Shown: positions 8,465 through 16,298 of the stretch, in pieces
Layout of the letters: the number at the start of each line of letters is the position of its first letter
Numbering within the stretch: the first letter of the stretch is position 1
NCBI RefSeq assembly: GCF_023330685.1
Contig: NZ_CP097128.1
Span: forward strand, 3,534,001 to 3,598,000
DNA length: 64,000 nucleotides
Source: Conexibacter sp. DBS9H8
GTDB lineage: Bacteria > Actinomycetota > Thermoleophilia > Solirubrobacterales > Solirubrobacteraceae
Direction of reading: 5' to 3'
The notes under the pieces: generated by a model
Seen by the model: the letters and a program-made list of their open reading frames with translations, nothing else
Told to the model about the DNA's origin: nothing
Database searches by the model: none
Program-made: the position numbers and the translations under genes

Positions 8465-9925
8465 ATGCCCCGCCTGCCCCCACCCGCGGCACTGGTCGCG
8501 CGTGCCGACGGGAAGCTCGGGGACGTGATTGAAGCGGCCGTGCTGGCCAAGCACCGCCGGCGGCTCGTCGCCCACGGACGGCTGCCCTGCCTCGAGCCCG
8601 GACCGGGGTGGTGGGCGGCGGGCGAGCCGGAGCCGCGGGAGGGATGCGAACTGCGGGTCCTCATTGACGGTGATGAGGCCTTCGGGGCGATCGCGGCGGC
8701 GATCCGGTCAGCGACGAGATCGGTGTGGGTCGCCGGCTGGCACATCGCCCCGGACTTCGAACTCCTGCGCGGCGAGGAGGACGGCTCCGCCGGGGCGCTT
8801 CTCGCCGAGGCGGCCGAACGAGTGGACGTCCGCGTCCTGATGTGGGCGGGATCTCCCGTCCCACTCTTCCACCCGACGCGCGCCGAAACCCGAAGGGCAC
8901 GGGAGGCCCTCACGCGGCGGACCCGCGTCCGGGTCGAGACCGATCCGCGCGAACATCCCTTCCACTGCCATCACGAGAAGCTCGTGATCGTGGATGGGGA
9001 GATCGCCTTCGTCGGCGGACTCGACATGACGAACCTCGCCGGGGACCGTTGGGACAGCTCCCGTCATCCGGCCCGCCGGCGGCTTGGCTGGCATGACGTC
9101 GGGACCCGCCTGCGGGGCCCGGCGGTGGCGGACGTGGCCGCACACTTCAGCCTTCGCTGGTGGGAGCTGACCGGTGAGCGGCTGACCCCGGTGACACCGC
9201 CGCCACCGCTCGGCGGGCACACCGTCCAGGTGGTGCGGACCGTCGCCGAGGGGATGTACGACCGGGTGCCCGACGGGGACTTTCGGATCCTCGAGTCCTA
9301 CCGGCGGGCGATTCGCGGCGCGGAACGCTTCATTTATCTCGAGAACCAGTTTCTCTGGGCGCCGGAGATCACCCGGGCACTCGTGGAGAAGCTCCGGCAC
9401 CCACCGCGAAGCGACTTCCGGCTCGTCATCGTCCTGCCGACACGGGCCAACAACGGCCAGGACGACACGCTCGGTCAGGTTGCGGTGCTCAAGGACGCCG
9501 ATGACGGTGACCGGCTGCTCGTCGCCACGCTCCGCTCGCTCAGCGGCGAGCGTGAGGACCGGCTCTATGTCCATGCGAAGGTGGGGATCGTCGATGACCG
9601 TTGGCTGACGGTCGGCTCGGCGAACCTCAACGCGCACTCGCTGTTCAACGACACGGAGATGAACGTCGTCTGCGACGACCCAGCGCTCGCCCGTGACACC
9701 CGCCTGCGACTGTGGGCCGAACATCTGGACGTGCCGGTCGCGGCGCTCTCGGGGCGGGAACCGTCGGCGGTCGTCGACGAACTGTGGCGCCCGATCGCGT
9801 TGGATGAGCTCGCGCGAATGCGCCGGGGCGCCCCACCCCGCCATCACCTGCTCGCGATGCCCGGCGTGTCCCGCCGCTCCCGTCGCGTGCTCGGCCCGCT
9901 CAACGGGCTGATCACCGACGGATGA
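8465..9925 (+). CDS. Phospholipase D / cardiolipin synthase-like protein
   Basis: 486 residues with two HKD motifs, HEKLVIVD (His170, Lys172, Asp177) and HAKVGIVD (His370, Lys372, Asp377), each followed by a glycine-rich VGGLDMTNLA or VGSANLNAHS segment. This is the classical PLD transphosphatidylase arrangement. No transmembrane segment or signal peptide is visible, unlike typical bacterial Cls, so it is probably a soluble or peripheral enzyme. Hydrolysis or transfer on phospholipid head groups is known for the family; the actual substrate is unresolved. It stands alone, downstream of the dehydrogenase and convergent with the thiolase. Confidence 0.86.
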   Translation: MPRLPPPAALVARADGKLGDVIEAAVLAKHRRRLVAHGRLPCLEPGPGWWAAGEPEPREGCELRVLIDGDEAFGAIAAAIRSATRSVWVAGWHIAPDFELLRGEEDGSAGALLAEAAERVDVRVLMWAGSPVPLFHPTRAETRRAREALTRRTRVRVETDPREHPFHCHHEKLVIVDGEIAFVGGLDMTNLAGDRWDSSRHPARRRLGWHDVGTRLRGPAVADVAAHFSLRWWELTGERLTPVTPPPPLGGHTVQVVRTVAEGMYDRVPDGDFRILESYRRAIRGAERFIYLENQFLWAPEITRALVEKLRHPPRSDFRLVIVLPTRANNGQDDTLGQVAVLKDADDGDRLLVATLRSLSGEREDRLYVHAKVGIVDDRWLTVGSANLNAHSLFNDTEMNVVCDDPALARDTRLRLWAEHLDVPVAALSGREPSAVVDELWRPIALDELARMRRGAPPRHHLLAMPGVSRRSRRVLGPLNGLITDG

Positions 9926-10028
9926 GTCTCTCCCGACACCGACGGTGATGCGCGTGGGCGCCCTCGATGCCGGCGCCCACGATGCTCCCGGGCGCGCGCG
10001 GGCCCGAGTTCCGGCCCGGGGCCGCCCC

Positions 10029-11246
10029 CTAGATCGCCTCGACGACGGTGGCGATCCCCATCCCGCCGCCGACGCACAGGGTCGCCAGGCCGTAGCGGCC
10101 GCCGGTGCGGTGCAGCTCGTCGATGAGGGTCCCGAGGATCATCGCCCCGGTCGCCCCGAGCGGGTGGCCCATCGCGATCGCCCCGCCGTTGACGTTGACC
10201 TTCTCCATGTCGAGGTTCATGTCGCGGACGAAGCGGAGCACGACGGCGGCGAACGCCTCGTTGATCTCGACGAGGTCGAGATCCTCGACGCTGAGCCCCG
10301 CCTTGGCGAGCGCCTTCTTCGACGCGGGCGCGGGGCCGGTCAGCATGATCGTCGCGTCGGCGCCCGACAGGGCGGTCGCGAGAATCCGGGCGCGAGGGGT
10401 CAGGCCAAGCTCAGAGGCGATCTTCTCGTTGCCGACGGCGACGAGCGCGGCGCCGTCGACGATCCCGGAGCTGTTGCCGGGGGTGTGGACGTGGTTGATC
10501 TTCTCGACCCAGTGGTACTTCTGCAGCGCGACCGCGTCAAAGCCCCCCATCTCCCCCATCATCGCGAAGGACGGGTTGAGCGTGGCGAGCGAGTCGACCG
10601 TCGTGCCCGGCCGGATGAACTCCTCGTGGTCGAGAATGACGTGGTCGTTGATGTCCTTGACCGGCACGACCGAGTTGGCAAAGCGGCCGTCCGCCTGGGC
10701 GGCGGCGGCACGCTCCTGCGAGCGGACCGCGTAGGCGTCGACATCCTCCCGCCCAAAGCCCTCGACGGTCGCGATCAGGTCGGCGGAGACGCCCTGGGGA
10801 ACGAAGTAGGTGTCGTAGGCGGTGGCCGGGTCCATCGCCCAGGCGCCGCCGTCTGAGCCCATCGGCACGCGGGACATCGACTCGACGCCGCCGGCGAAGA
10901 CGAGGTCCTCAAAGCCCGAGCCGACCTTCTGGGCGGCGAGGTTGACCGCCTCCAACCCGGAGGCGCAGAAGCGGTTGATCTGGACGCCGGAGACCGTCTC
11001 AGGCAGCCCCGCCTTCAGCGCGGCGGTCTTGGCGATGTCCCCACCCTGGTCGCCGATCGGACTGACACAGCCGAGGACGAGGTCGTCGACGCGGTGCGGA
11101 TCGAGTCCAGGGTTGCGGCTGAGCTGCTCGTGAATGAGACCCACGACGAGGTCGACCGGCTTGGTCGTGTGCAGGGACCCGTTGGACTTGCCACGGCCGC
11201 GCGGGGTGCGGATGGCGTCAAAGACAAGCGGCTCGGTGGCGGGCAT
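10029..11246 (-). CDS. Acetyl-CoA acetyltransferase / 3-ketoacyl-CoA thiolase
   Basis: 405 residues, full-length thiolase. The acyl-accepting Cys is Cys94 in [14 protein letters not shown]. The other catalytic motifs are [14 protein letters not shown] (His) and the C-terminal LCVGGGMG (Cys). The start is the ATG at 11244-11246, which has an AAAGGA ribosome-binding site a few bases upstream; the same frame is open far beyond it, but that extension is antisense to chrA. It catalyses thiolytic cleavage or Claisen condensation of acyl-CoA and completes the beta-oxidation set with the hydroxyacyl-CoA dehydrogenase. It is divergent from chrA. Confidence 0.94.
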   Translation of the reverse strand: MPATEPLVFDAIRTPRGRGKSNGSLHTTKPVDLVVGLIHEQLSRNPGLDPHRVDDLVLGCVSPIGDQGGDIAKTAALKAGLPETVSGVQINRFCASGLEAVNLAAQKVGSGFEDLVFAGGVESMSRVPMGSDGGAWAMDPATAYDTYFVPQGVSADLIATVEGFGREDVDAYAVRSQERAAAAQADGRFANSVVPVKDINDHVILDHEEFIRPGTTVDSLATLNPSFAMMGEMGGFDAVALQKYHWVEKINHVHTPGNSSGIVDGAALVAVGNEKIASELGLTPRARILATALSGADATIMLTGPAPASKKALAKAGLSVEDLDLVEINEAFAAVVLRFVRDMNLDMEKVNVNGGAIAMGHPLGATGAMILGTLIDELHRTGGRYGLATLCVGGGMGIATVVEAI

Positions 11247-11341
11247 GGATCGTGTTCCTTTGCGGCGGGGGACCTGGACCGCCCACGACTTTACAGTTCT
11301 CGGTGGTCTGTCACGTCGCTCGGTGGCGGGGCGCGCCGGGC

Positions 11342-11347
11342 TAGGAT
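11342..11347 (+). promoter_or_regulatory. -10 element TAGGAT upstream of chrA
   Basis: TAGGAT lies 10 bases before the chrA ATG. It matches the TANNNT form and spacing seen at several other starts in this window, and no Shine-Dalgarno sequence precedes this start. Confidence 0.45.
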
Positions 11348-11357
11348 CGGCGCGGCG

Positions 11358-12569
11358 ATGTCCCGGCTGCCCCTGACCACCGTCGCGCGGGAGTGGACGC
11401 GGATCGGGGTGACGGGGTTCGGCGGCCCGCCGGCCCACATCGCGCTGCTGCGCCCGCTCGTCGTCGACAGACTCGCGATCATGGACGCGGTCGAGTTCCA
11501 GGACGCGAACGCGACCTGTGGGTTGCTGCCGGGCCCCGCGTCGACCCAGATGGCGATCTTCTGCGCCTACCGGGCCGCCGGTCCGCTCGGGGCGATCGTC
11601 GGCGGGCTCGGTTTCATCCTCCCGGCGGTGATCCTCGTCACCGCCCTGTCCGTGCTCTTCCTCGCCGCCCACACGCCGCTGTGGGTGCGGGGAGCGGGTG
11701 CCGGGGCCGGAGCGGCGGTGTCCGCGGTCGCCCTCCAGGCCGCCCGCGGCTTCCTCACACCGAGCCTCGCCGCGACGGCCGGGGCGCACGCCCGGCGACT
11801 CCGCTGGGGCATCTACCTTGGCGCCGGCGCGGCCGCGACGGTGTGGCTCGGGGCCGGGCTCGTGCTCGTGCTGCTCGGCTGCGGGGCCGTCGAGCTCGTG
11901 CTGTCGGGGCGGCCCGGGCGGCGGGAGAGGTCGGGCGGAGCGGACGGTTCGGGTCGGCCGGAGCCGTCGCGCCGGCCGGATGGCTCGGGTCGGCCGGGAG
12001 CATCGGGCCTCGCCTCGGTCGGGGTCGGCCTCAAGGTCGGCGGTCTCGGCCCGCTCGCACTCACCGCGCTGAAGGTTGGGGCGCTCTCCTTCGGTGGTGG
12101 TTTTGTGATCGTGCCGCTGATGCAGGGGGACGCCGTACACGTCTACCACTGGATGACCGACGCCCACTTCCTCAACGCGGTCGCCCTCGGTCAGGTGACC
12201 CCGGGACCGGTCGTCTCGACCGTCGCCGCGGTCGGCTACGCCGCCGCCGGCCTGCCCGGGGCCGCCCTCGCGGCGACGATCGCCTTCCTCCCCTCCTTCG
12301 CCTTCATCCTCGCCGGCGCCCCACGCTTCGGGAGCCTGCGAGCCAACCCGCAGGCGCGGGCGTTCCTTGACGGGGCTGGCCCGGCGGCGATCGGGGCGAT
12401 CCTCGGCGCGGCGGTGCTGCTCGCCGAGCCGCTCACCCAGGCCTGGCAGTTTCTCGTCCTCGGCGGCTCGATCGTTGCGCTGTTGGTCCTGCGCCGCGGC
12501 GTCGTCGGCGTCCTCCTCAGCACCGGCGCGCTCGGGGTCCTGCTCGCGCTCGTCGGGATGCCGGTCTAA
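11358..12569 (+). CDS. chrA: Chromate-transporter (CHR) family membrane protein
   Basis: About 403 residues with two homologous CHR halves. The first has [16 protein letters not shown] and [13 protein letters not shown], the second has [16 protein letters not shown] and [18 protein letters not shown]. About ten hydrophobic segments are visible. The halves are joined by a Ser/Gly/Arg/Pro-rich linker of about 30 residues made of short repeats ([15 protein letters not shown]), which is unusual. Long-form CHR proteins export chromate by proton exchange, though many homologues have unknown anions. I chose the ATG at 11358 because family sequence starts here and a -10 element precedes it. Confidence 0.87.
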   Translation: MSRLPLTTVAREWTRIGVTGFGGPPAHIALLRPLVVDRLAIMDAVEFQDANATCGLLPGPASTQMAIFCAYRAAGPLGAIVGGLGFILPAVILVTALSVLFLAAHTPLWVRGAGAGAGAAVSAVALQAARGFLTPSLAATAGAHARRLRWGIYLGAGAAATVWLGAGLVLVLLGCGAVELVLSGRPGRRERSGGADGSGRPEPSRRPDGSGRPGASGLASVGVGLKVGGLGPLALTALKVGALSFGGGFVIVPLMQGDAVHVYHWMTDAHFLNAVALGQVTPGPVVSTVAAVGYAAAGLPGAALAATIAFLPSFAFILAGAPRFGSLRANPQARAFLDGAGPAAIGAILGAAVLLAEPLTQAWQFLVLGGSIVALLVLRRGVVGVLLSTGALGVLLALVGMPV

Positions 12570-12635
12570 GGGCGGCGTCCTCGGCCCGCCGGCCGGCGCG
12601 CTGAGGGCAGGACCCGGTCCGACGACGTCCGGGGC

Positions 12636-15026
12636 TCAGGCTCCGGCGTTGTGGAAGGGCACGTAGGTCCGGCAGGGCTCGTTGCGGAGGCTGGGACAGG
12701 GGGGCAGCGGAGTTGGTACCGCCACCCCGGGGACGACGGGCAGGATCAGGCTCGAAGGCATCTTGGGCGCGAACCGCACCGCGACCTTCGCCCCGTTGCC
12801 GACCGTCTGGGAGAAGGACCACACCGGCTGGGTGCCGTTCGGGGCGGCGATGGTGACGCGGATGCGCGTGCCCGCGCGGTAGACGTGACCCTCCCAGTAG
12901 AGCGGGATCACCACCTCCACGAACCGGTGGGCGGGCATCGGTGCCGCCGCCGCCTTGGTGAAGGCAGGGATCGGCTGCAGCAGCGTGCTGCGCTGGGCGA
13001 GTTCGTTATTGGTGCCTCGCGACAGCGCCCGTTCGGAGGCGCGCAGCCACCCGTTCTGGACGAACGTCTCCGTACCGTCGGGATCGACCTCGGAGATCGT
13101 CGCCTGCAGATCGACGTCGCGGGCGGAGGAGCGCACCCACAGGTGGACGGCGCCGGCACCGATCACCGTCGTGTTGTGCAGAAGCGGCTGACTGAGGTAG
13201 GAGACGGCGCTGCCCGCCGGGTTCTGCTGCCAGTCCCAGTGCCACTGGGCCGCGTCCCCCCACAGGCCACCGGCCTCCGAGTTCGGTCCGTTGATGAAGT
13301 CGTTGAGGCTGAGCGCGTGGGCGTTGGAGGTGTAGGTGTCCACCCCCGGCGCCGTGGGCGGCGCGGTGTTGAGGCTGCCGCCCGGGCCGAGATAGAAGAA
13401 CGCCGGCACGGTTCCGGGGACCGGCAGGGTCGGGAAGCCGGCGCTGAAGCCGGGGTAGGGGTTGCCGGGGGTGAAGCTGCCGTTGGGGGAGGCCCCGGCG
13501 CCGTTGTCAAAGAGAACGGTCACCTCCGGAAGGGCCGTGAAGGCAGCCATCGCCGAGGCCTCGGTGGGGTCGTTCTGAATCGGGTCCGGTGGCAGGGTGA
13601 TCGGATCGTTGTTCGGGGTGCCGAACGCCGTCTGATAGATGAGCGGGGCGCTCGACCGCAGCAGCGGGGCGTTGAGCTGGGGGGCCCGGTGGGCGACGAA
13701 GAGGGAGTAGAAGTCAAAGAGATGGTTGAGGGTGACGGGGTCGAGGGAGTCGCCGTGAACCCCGTTCGTGAACGTGAACCACTTCTGGGACGTGCCGGTG
13801 AAGTGGGCGACGAGTGCCGGGCAGTGGGCGCCGGTCTGCTCGTCGGTGAACTGACAGGCCATGAACACCGGGACGTGGATCTTGTGGACGAAGGTGATCG
13901 GGTCGAGCGGGTTGGCGAAGCGCGGGATGAAGTGCGAATTGGCCCGAATCGTCTTGGGGAGGTTCTCCGCCTCCCCGTGCAGGGCCTGGTTGGCTTTGCA
14001 GATCGCATCACCGGAGGCGATCTGCTTCCAGGCCCAGCCCTGGTCGTAGTGGGAATTGAGCGCCGGTTCGGCATCCGCTTGGCGCTGGTTGGCCCAGGCG
14101 ACGGCGAACCCCGTGTTGAGAATCCCTCCGGGGTAGAGCGTCGTCGCGGTGGCGTCGATCGTGGAGAGCGGTGCGATCGCCTCCAGGTCCGGTGGGTCGG
14201 TCTGGGCGGCGAACAGCTGGCTGATCGCCCCGTAGGAGATTCCGAGCATCCCGACCTTGTGGCCGAGCACCCAGGGCTGGTGGGCGATCGTCTCGATCAC
14301 GTCATAGGCGTCGAGGTTCTGGAGCGGCTCAAAGAAGTTGTAGGCGCCGCCGGAGCAGCCCGTGCCGCGCATGTTCACGTCAACGACGGCGAAGCCCATC
14401 AGGTTGGCGATCGCGGCGATCCCGTTCTGGGGACCGGCAGGGTCGGCGTATCCGTAGCCGGAGTACTCGATCAGCGTCGGGTAGGGCGGCGCGTAGTCGG
14501 GCAGCGCACCCGGCAGCGTCAGGGTCGGCAGACCGAGGCCCGCCGGGGTCGGCGGCGGGTGGACGTCGATCGCGAGCTGCACCCCGTCCCGCACGGTGAG
14601 GTACTGATAGCCGCTGTCCTTGATCGTCTGGTGATAGATCCCGGGGTCCCAGGGCGCCGAGGCGTCCGAGTACACGGTGACCGGCGCGGAGGTACCGGCC
14701 CGGCGGGCGAGCCCGCGGACCCGATAACCCCGTCCGGGCCGGACGCCGTAGAAGATGAGGCCGCCCTGCGCGTCCGCTCGCTTGACCTGCACCCGACGGC
14801 CACGACGGTTGAGCAACTCCATGCGAGCGCGGGGGGCGAGCCCGGTGAGGTACACCTGCTCGGCACTCGAGTGGGCGACGATCGCCGCGTGGGCCGGCCG
14901 AGTACGGGGCGTGAGACCCGTCCGCGTCGGGGCCGCCGAGGCGGACGACATCGTGAGCAGCGCCCCCATCAGCGCGAGCCCGACCACTGCCCATCCACGC
15001 CGCCACCGACGCCGCCCTCTCCACAT
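12636..15026 (-). CDS. Secreted CocE/NonD-family (X-Pro dipeptidyl-peptidase-like) hydrolase
   Basis: 796 residues. It has a basic N-terminus and a hydrophobic signal segment ending SASA-A, so it is probably exported by Sec. The S15/CocE alpha/beta-hydrolase core follows: YPTLIEYSGYGYADP, oxyanion-region VNMRGTGCSGG, nucleophile GISYGAIS, an Asp in CQFTDEQTGAH and a His in TNGVHGDSLDP. The C-terminal third is the jelly-roll domain (VHLWVRSSARDVDLQATISEV). The family cleaves X-Pro peptides, cocaine-like esters or beta-lactam acyl groups; the substrate here cannot be told. About 110 extra N-terminal residues precede the catalytic domain. It is divergent from the small secreted-protein gene at 15274. 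Confidence 0.88.
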   Translation of the reverse strand: MWRGRRRWRRGWAVVGLALMGALLTMSSASAAPTRTGLTPRTRPAHAAIVAHSSAEQVYLTGLAPRARMELLNRRGRRVQVKRADAQGGLIFYGVRPGRGYRVRGLARRAGTSAPVTVYSDASAPWDPGIYHQTIKDSGYQYLTVRDGVQLAIDVHPPPTPAGLGLPTLTLPGALPDYAPPYPTLIEYSGYGYADPAGPQNGIAAIANLMGFAVVDVNMRGTGCSGGAYNFFEPLQNLDAYDVIETIAHQPWVLGHKVGMLGISYGAISQLFAAQTDPPDLEAIAPLSTIDATATTLYPGGILNTGFAVAWANQRQADAEPALNSHYDQGWAWKQIASGDAICKANQALHGEAENLPKTIRANSHFIPRFANPLDPITFVHKIHVPVFMACQFTDEQTGAHCPALVAHFTGTSQKWFTFTNGVHGDSLDPVTLNHLFDFYSLFVAHRAPQLNAPLLRSSAPLIYQTAFGTPNNDPITLPPDPIQNDPTEASAMAAFTALPEVTVLFDNGAGASPNGSFTPGNPYPGFSAGFPTLPVPGTVPAFFYLGPGGSLNTAPPTAPGVDTYTSNAHALSLNDFINGPNSEAGGLWGDAAQWHWDWQQNPAGSAVSYLSQPLLHNTTVIGAGAVHLWVRSSARDVDLQATISEVDPDGTETFVQNGWLRASERALSRGTNNELAQRSTLLQPIPAFTKAAAAPMPAHRFVEVVIPLYWEGHVYRAGTRIRVTIAAPNGTQPVWSFSQTVGNGAKVAVRFAPKMPSSLILPVVPGVAVPTPLPPCPSLRNEPCRTYVPFHNAGA

Positions 15027-15152
15027 GGGAGGACTCTCTCACATCACTTGGCGGCGAGCAACCGGCGACCGCCCGGGCTGACCGCGGTCCGCTCGCTGAC
15101 CGGGGCGAGTTGTGTGGGCCCGCACCGCGGCCTATCGTGAGATCGTCCCGGC

Positions 15153-15260
15153 GGCCATTCGGCCATTCGGCCATTCGGCCGTCCGGCCCCACACCCCATC
15201 GGCCGACGGACGAGGACCCGACCGACGGACGAGGACGGACCCAACGAGGACGGACCCAGG
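15153..15260. repeat. Short tandem repeats in a divergent promoter region
   Basis: GGCCATTC is repeated three times, followed by GGCC (15153-15180). After it come diverged copies of a GACGGACGAGGAC-type unit up to about 15260. They lie in the 247-base gap between the secreted hydrolase gene (minus strand) and the secreted-protein gene (plus strand). A TATCGT hexamer at 15132-15137 could be a -10 element. Confidence 0.6.
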
Positions 15261-15273
15261 GAGGAAGAGATCG

Positions 15274-15972
15274 ATGAAGAGAGACCTCACGATGCTGGCG
15301 GGCGCCCTCACCGCCGCCGCCGGTCTGGCGGTGCCCGCCTCCGCCCGGGCGGCGGTGACGATCGGGCCACTCGCCCCCTGCTATCAGGCGGTCCCGCCCC
15401 ACGGCGTCACCGCGATCCACGTCCGCCTCAGCGGCGGCGGAGCCTCGGACAACTTCGTGCTCGACGCCACCATCCCCGGGCAGGGACTCGGTTCGGCCGG
15501 AAGTACGGACGGGACCTTCGGCGCGACCGGAGCAGCGGACACGACCCTCACCGACGTCTACCCGCCCGGGAATCCGATCGGCCCGATCCCGGGCCGCCGT
15601 GTCAACCTGTCGGTCCAGGACTTCGGACCCAACGGGACGGTGACGACCGAGCTCGGATCGGTGCTGCTGACGACCCTCGCCCTGAAGGTCGCCAGCACGC
15701 CGACCCGCCCGTACCAGGCACGGCAGGTCGCCGTCTCCGGGGTCGCCCTCGCCGACAAGAGGATCTACGGGTTCGTCACCAACCGCCGCGGAACGCGGGT
15801 GCTGCGGCGGGTGTACCTCGGTCGCGGGAACGTCTGCGGGTACGTCAGCCACCGGGCGATCGTCGCCCCGGCCCACAAGGCAGCCGGGACCTACCGCTTC
15901 TACGTCAACGCGGGTCCGCGCCTCAACAGGCGCGACTCGCTGTCGGAGGCCTTCCAGATCACGGTCTTCTGA
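15274..15972 (+). CDS. Secreted protein of unknown function
   Basis: 232 residues beginning with a clear Sec signal peptide (MKRDLTMLAGALTAAAGLAV, cleavage after ASARA). The mature part is rich in Gly, Thr and Val and looks all-beta. It contains two cysteines (APCYQ and NVCGY) that could form one disulfide, and a basic C-terminal half (NRRGTRVLRRVYLGRG). I recognise no catalytic motif. A strong GGGAGGAAGAG ribosome-binding site precedes the ATG. An adhesive or matrix-like exported protein is possible but not shown. The adjacent divergent gene also encodes an exported protein. Confidence 0.72.
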   Translation: MKRDLTMLAGALTAAAGLAVPASARAAVTIGPLAPCYQAVPPHGVTAIHVRLSGGGASDNFVLDATIPGQGLGSAGSTDGTFGATGAADTTLTDVYPPGNPIGPIPGRRVNLSVQDFGPNGTVTTELGSVLLTTLALKVASTPTRPYQARQVAVSGVALADKRIYGFVTNRRGTRVLRRVYLGRGNVCGYVSHRAIVAPAHKAAGTYRFYVNAGPRLNRRDSLSEAFQITVF

Positions 15973-16298
15973 TCCACCGGCACCCGGGCGCGACCGGCTG
16001 ACAGGGGGCCGGCCGTACCGGAGGGCGAGGCAGCCGACGGCGGCGTCGCGTTCCCCCAGGGCCGCCCGTGCGGGCACCCTGGCGCCCCGGCGGACGCAGA
16101 GAACTCGGTCGCCTCCGAGCGATCGGCCTCTCTGAGACCGCACCCCGCTGAGAGGTGCGCCGCCCATACCTCTAGGTACGCACTGTGGTTTACTACTGAG
16201 ACAGGGAGGCTTTGTGACCCTCGTCGGCTTCGACCGAGGCGACCCGGGACGTGACGCCACCGATCCGCAGGGTGTATTCGAGAGCTGGGAGGCTCACC
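15973..16298. other. Intergenic region upstream of the molybdenum hydroxylase genes
   Basis: 326 bases without a credible gene. A perfect inverted repeat TACCT-CT-AGGTA (16167-16178) sits about 120 bases before the start of the large-subunit gene and could be an operator. An imperfect GC-rich hairpin (about 16128-16160) lies just upstream of it. Promoter elements are not clear enough to assign. Confidence 0.35.

Noticed and set aside
12651..15140. 829-codon open frame antisense to the CocE-like hydrolase
   Set aside because: Composition-driven shadow. The minus-strand gene has a signal peptide and a full catalytic set, while the antisense translation has neither motifs nor a sensible start.
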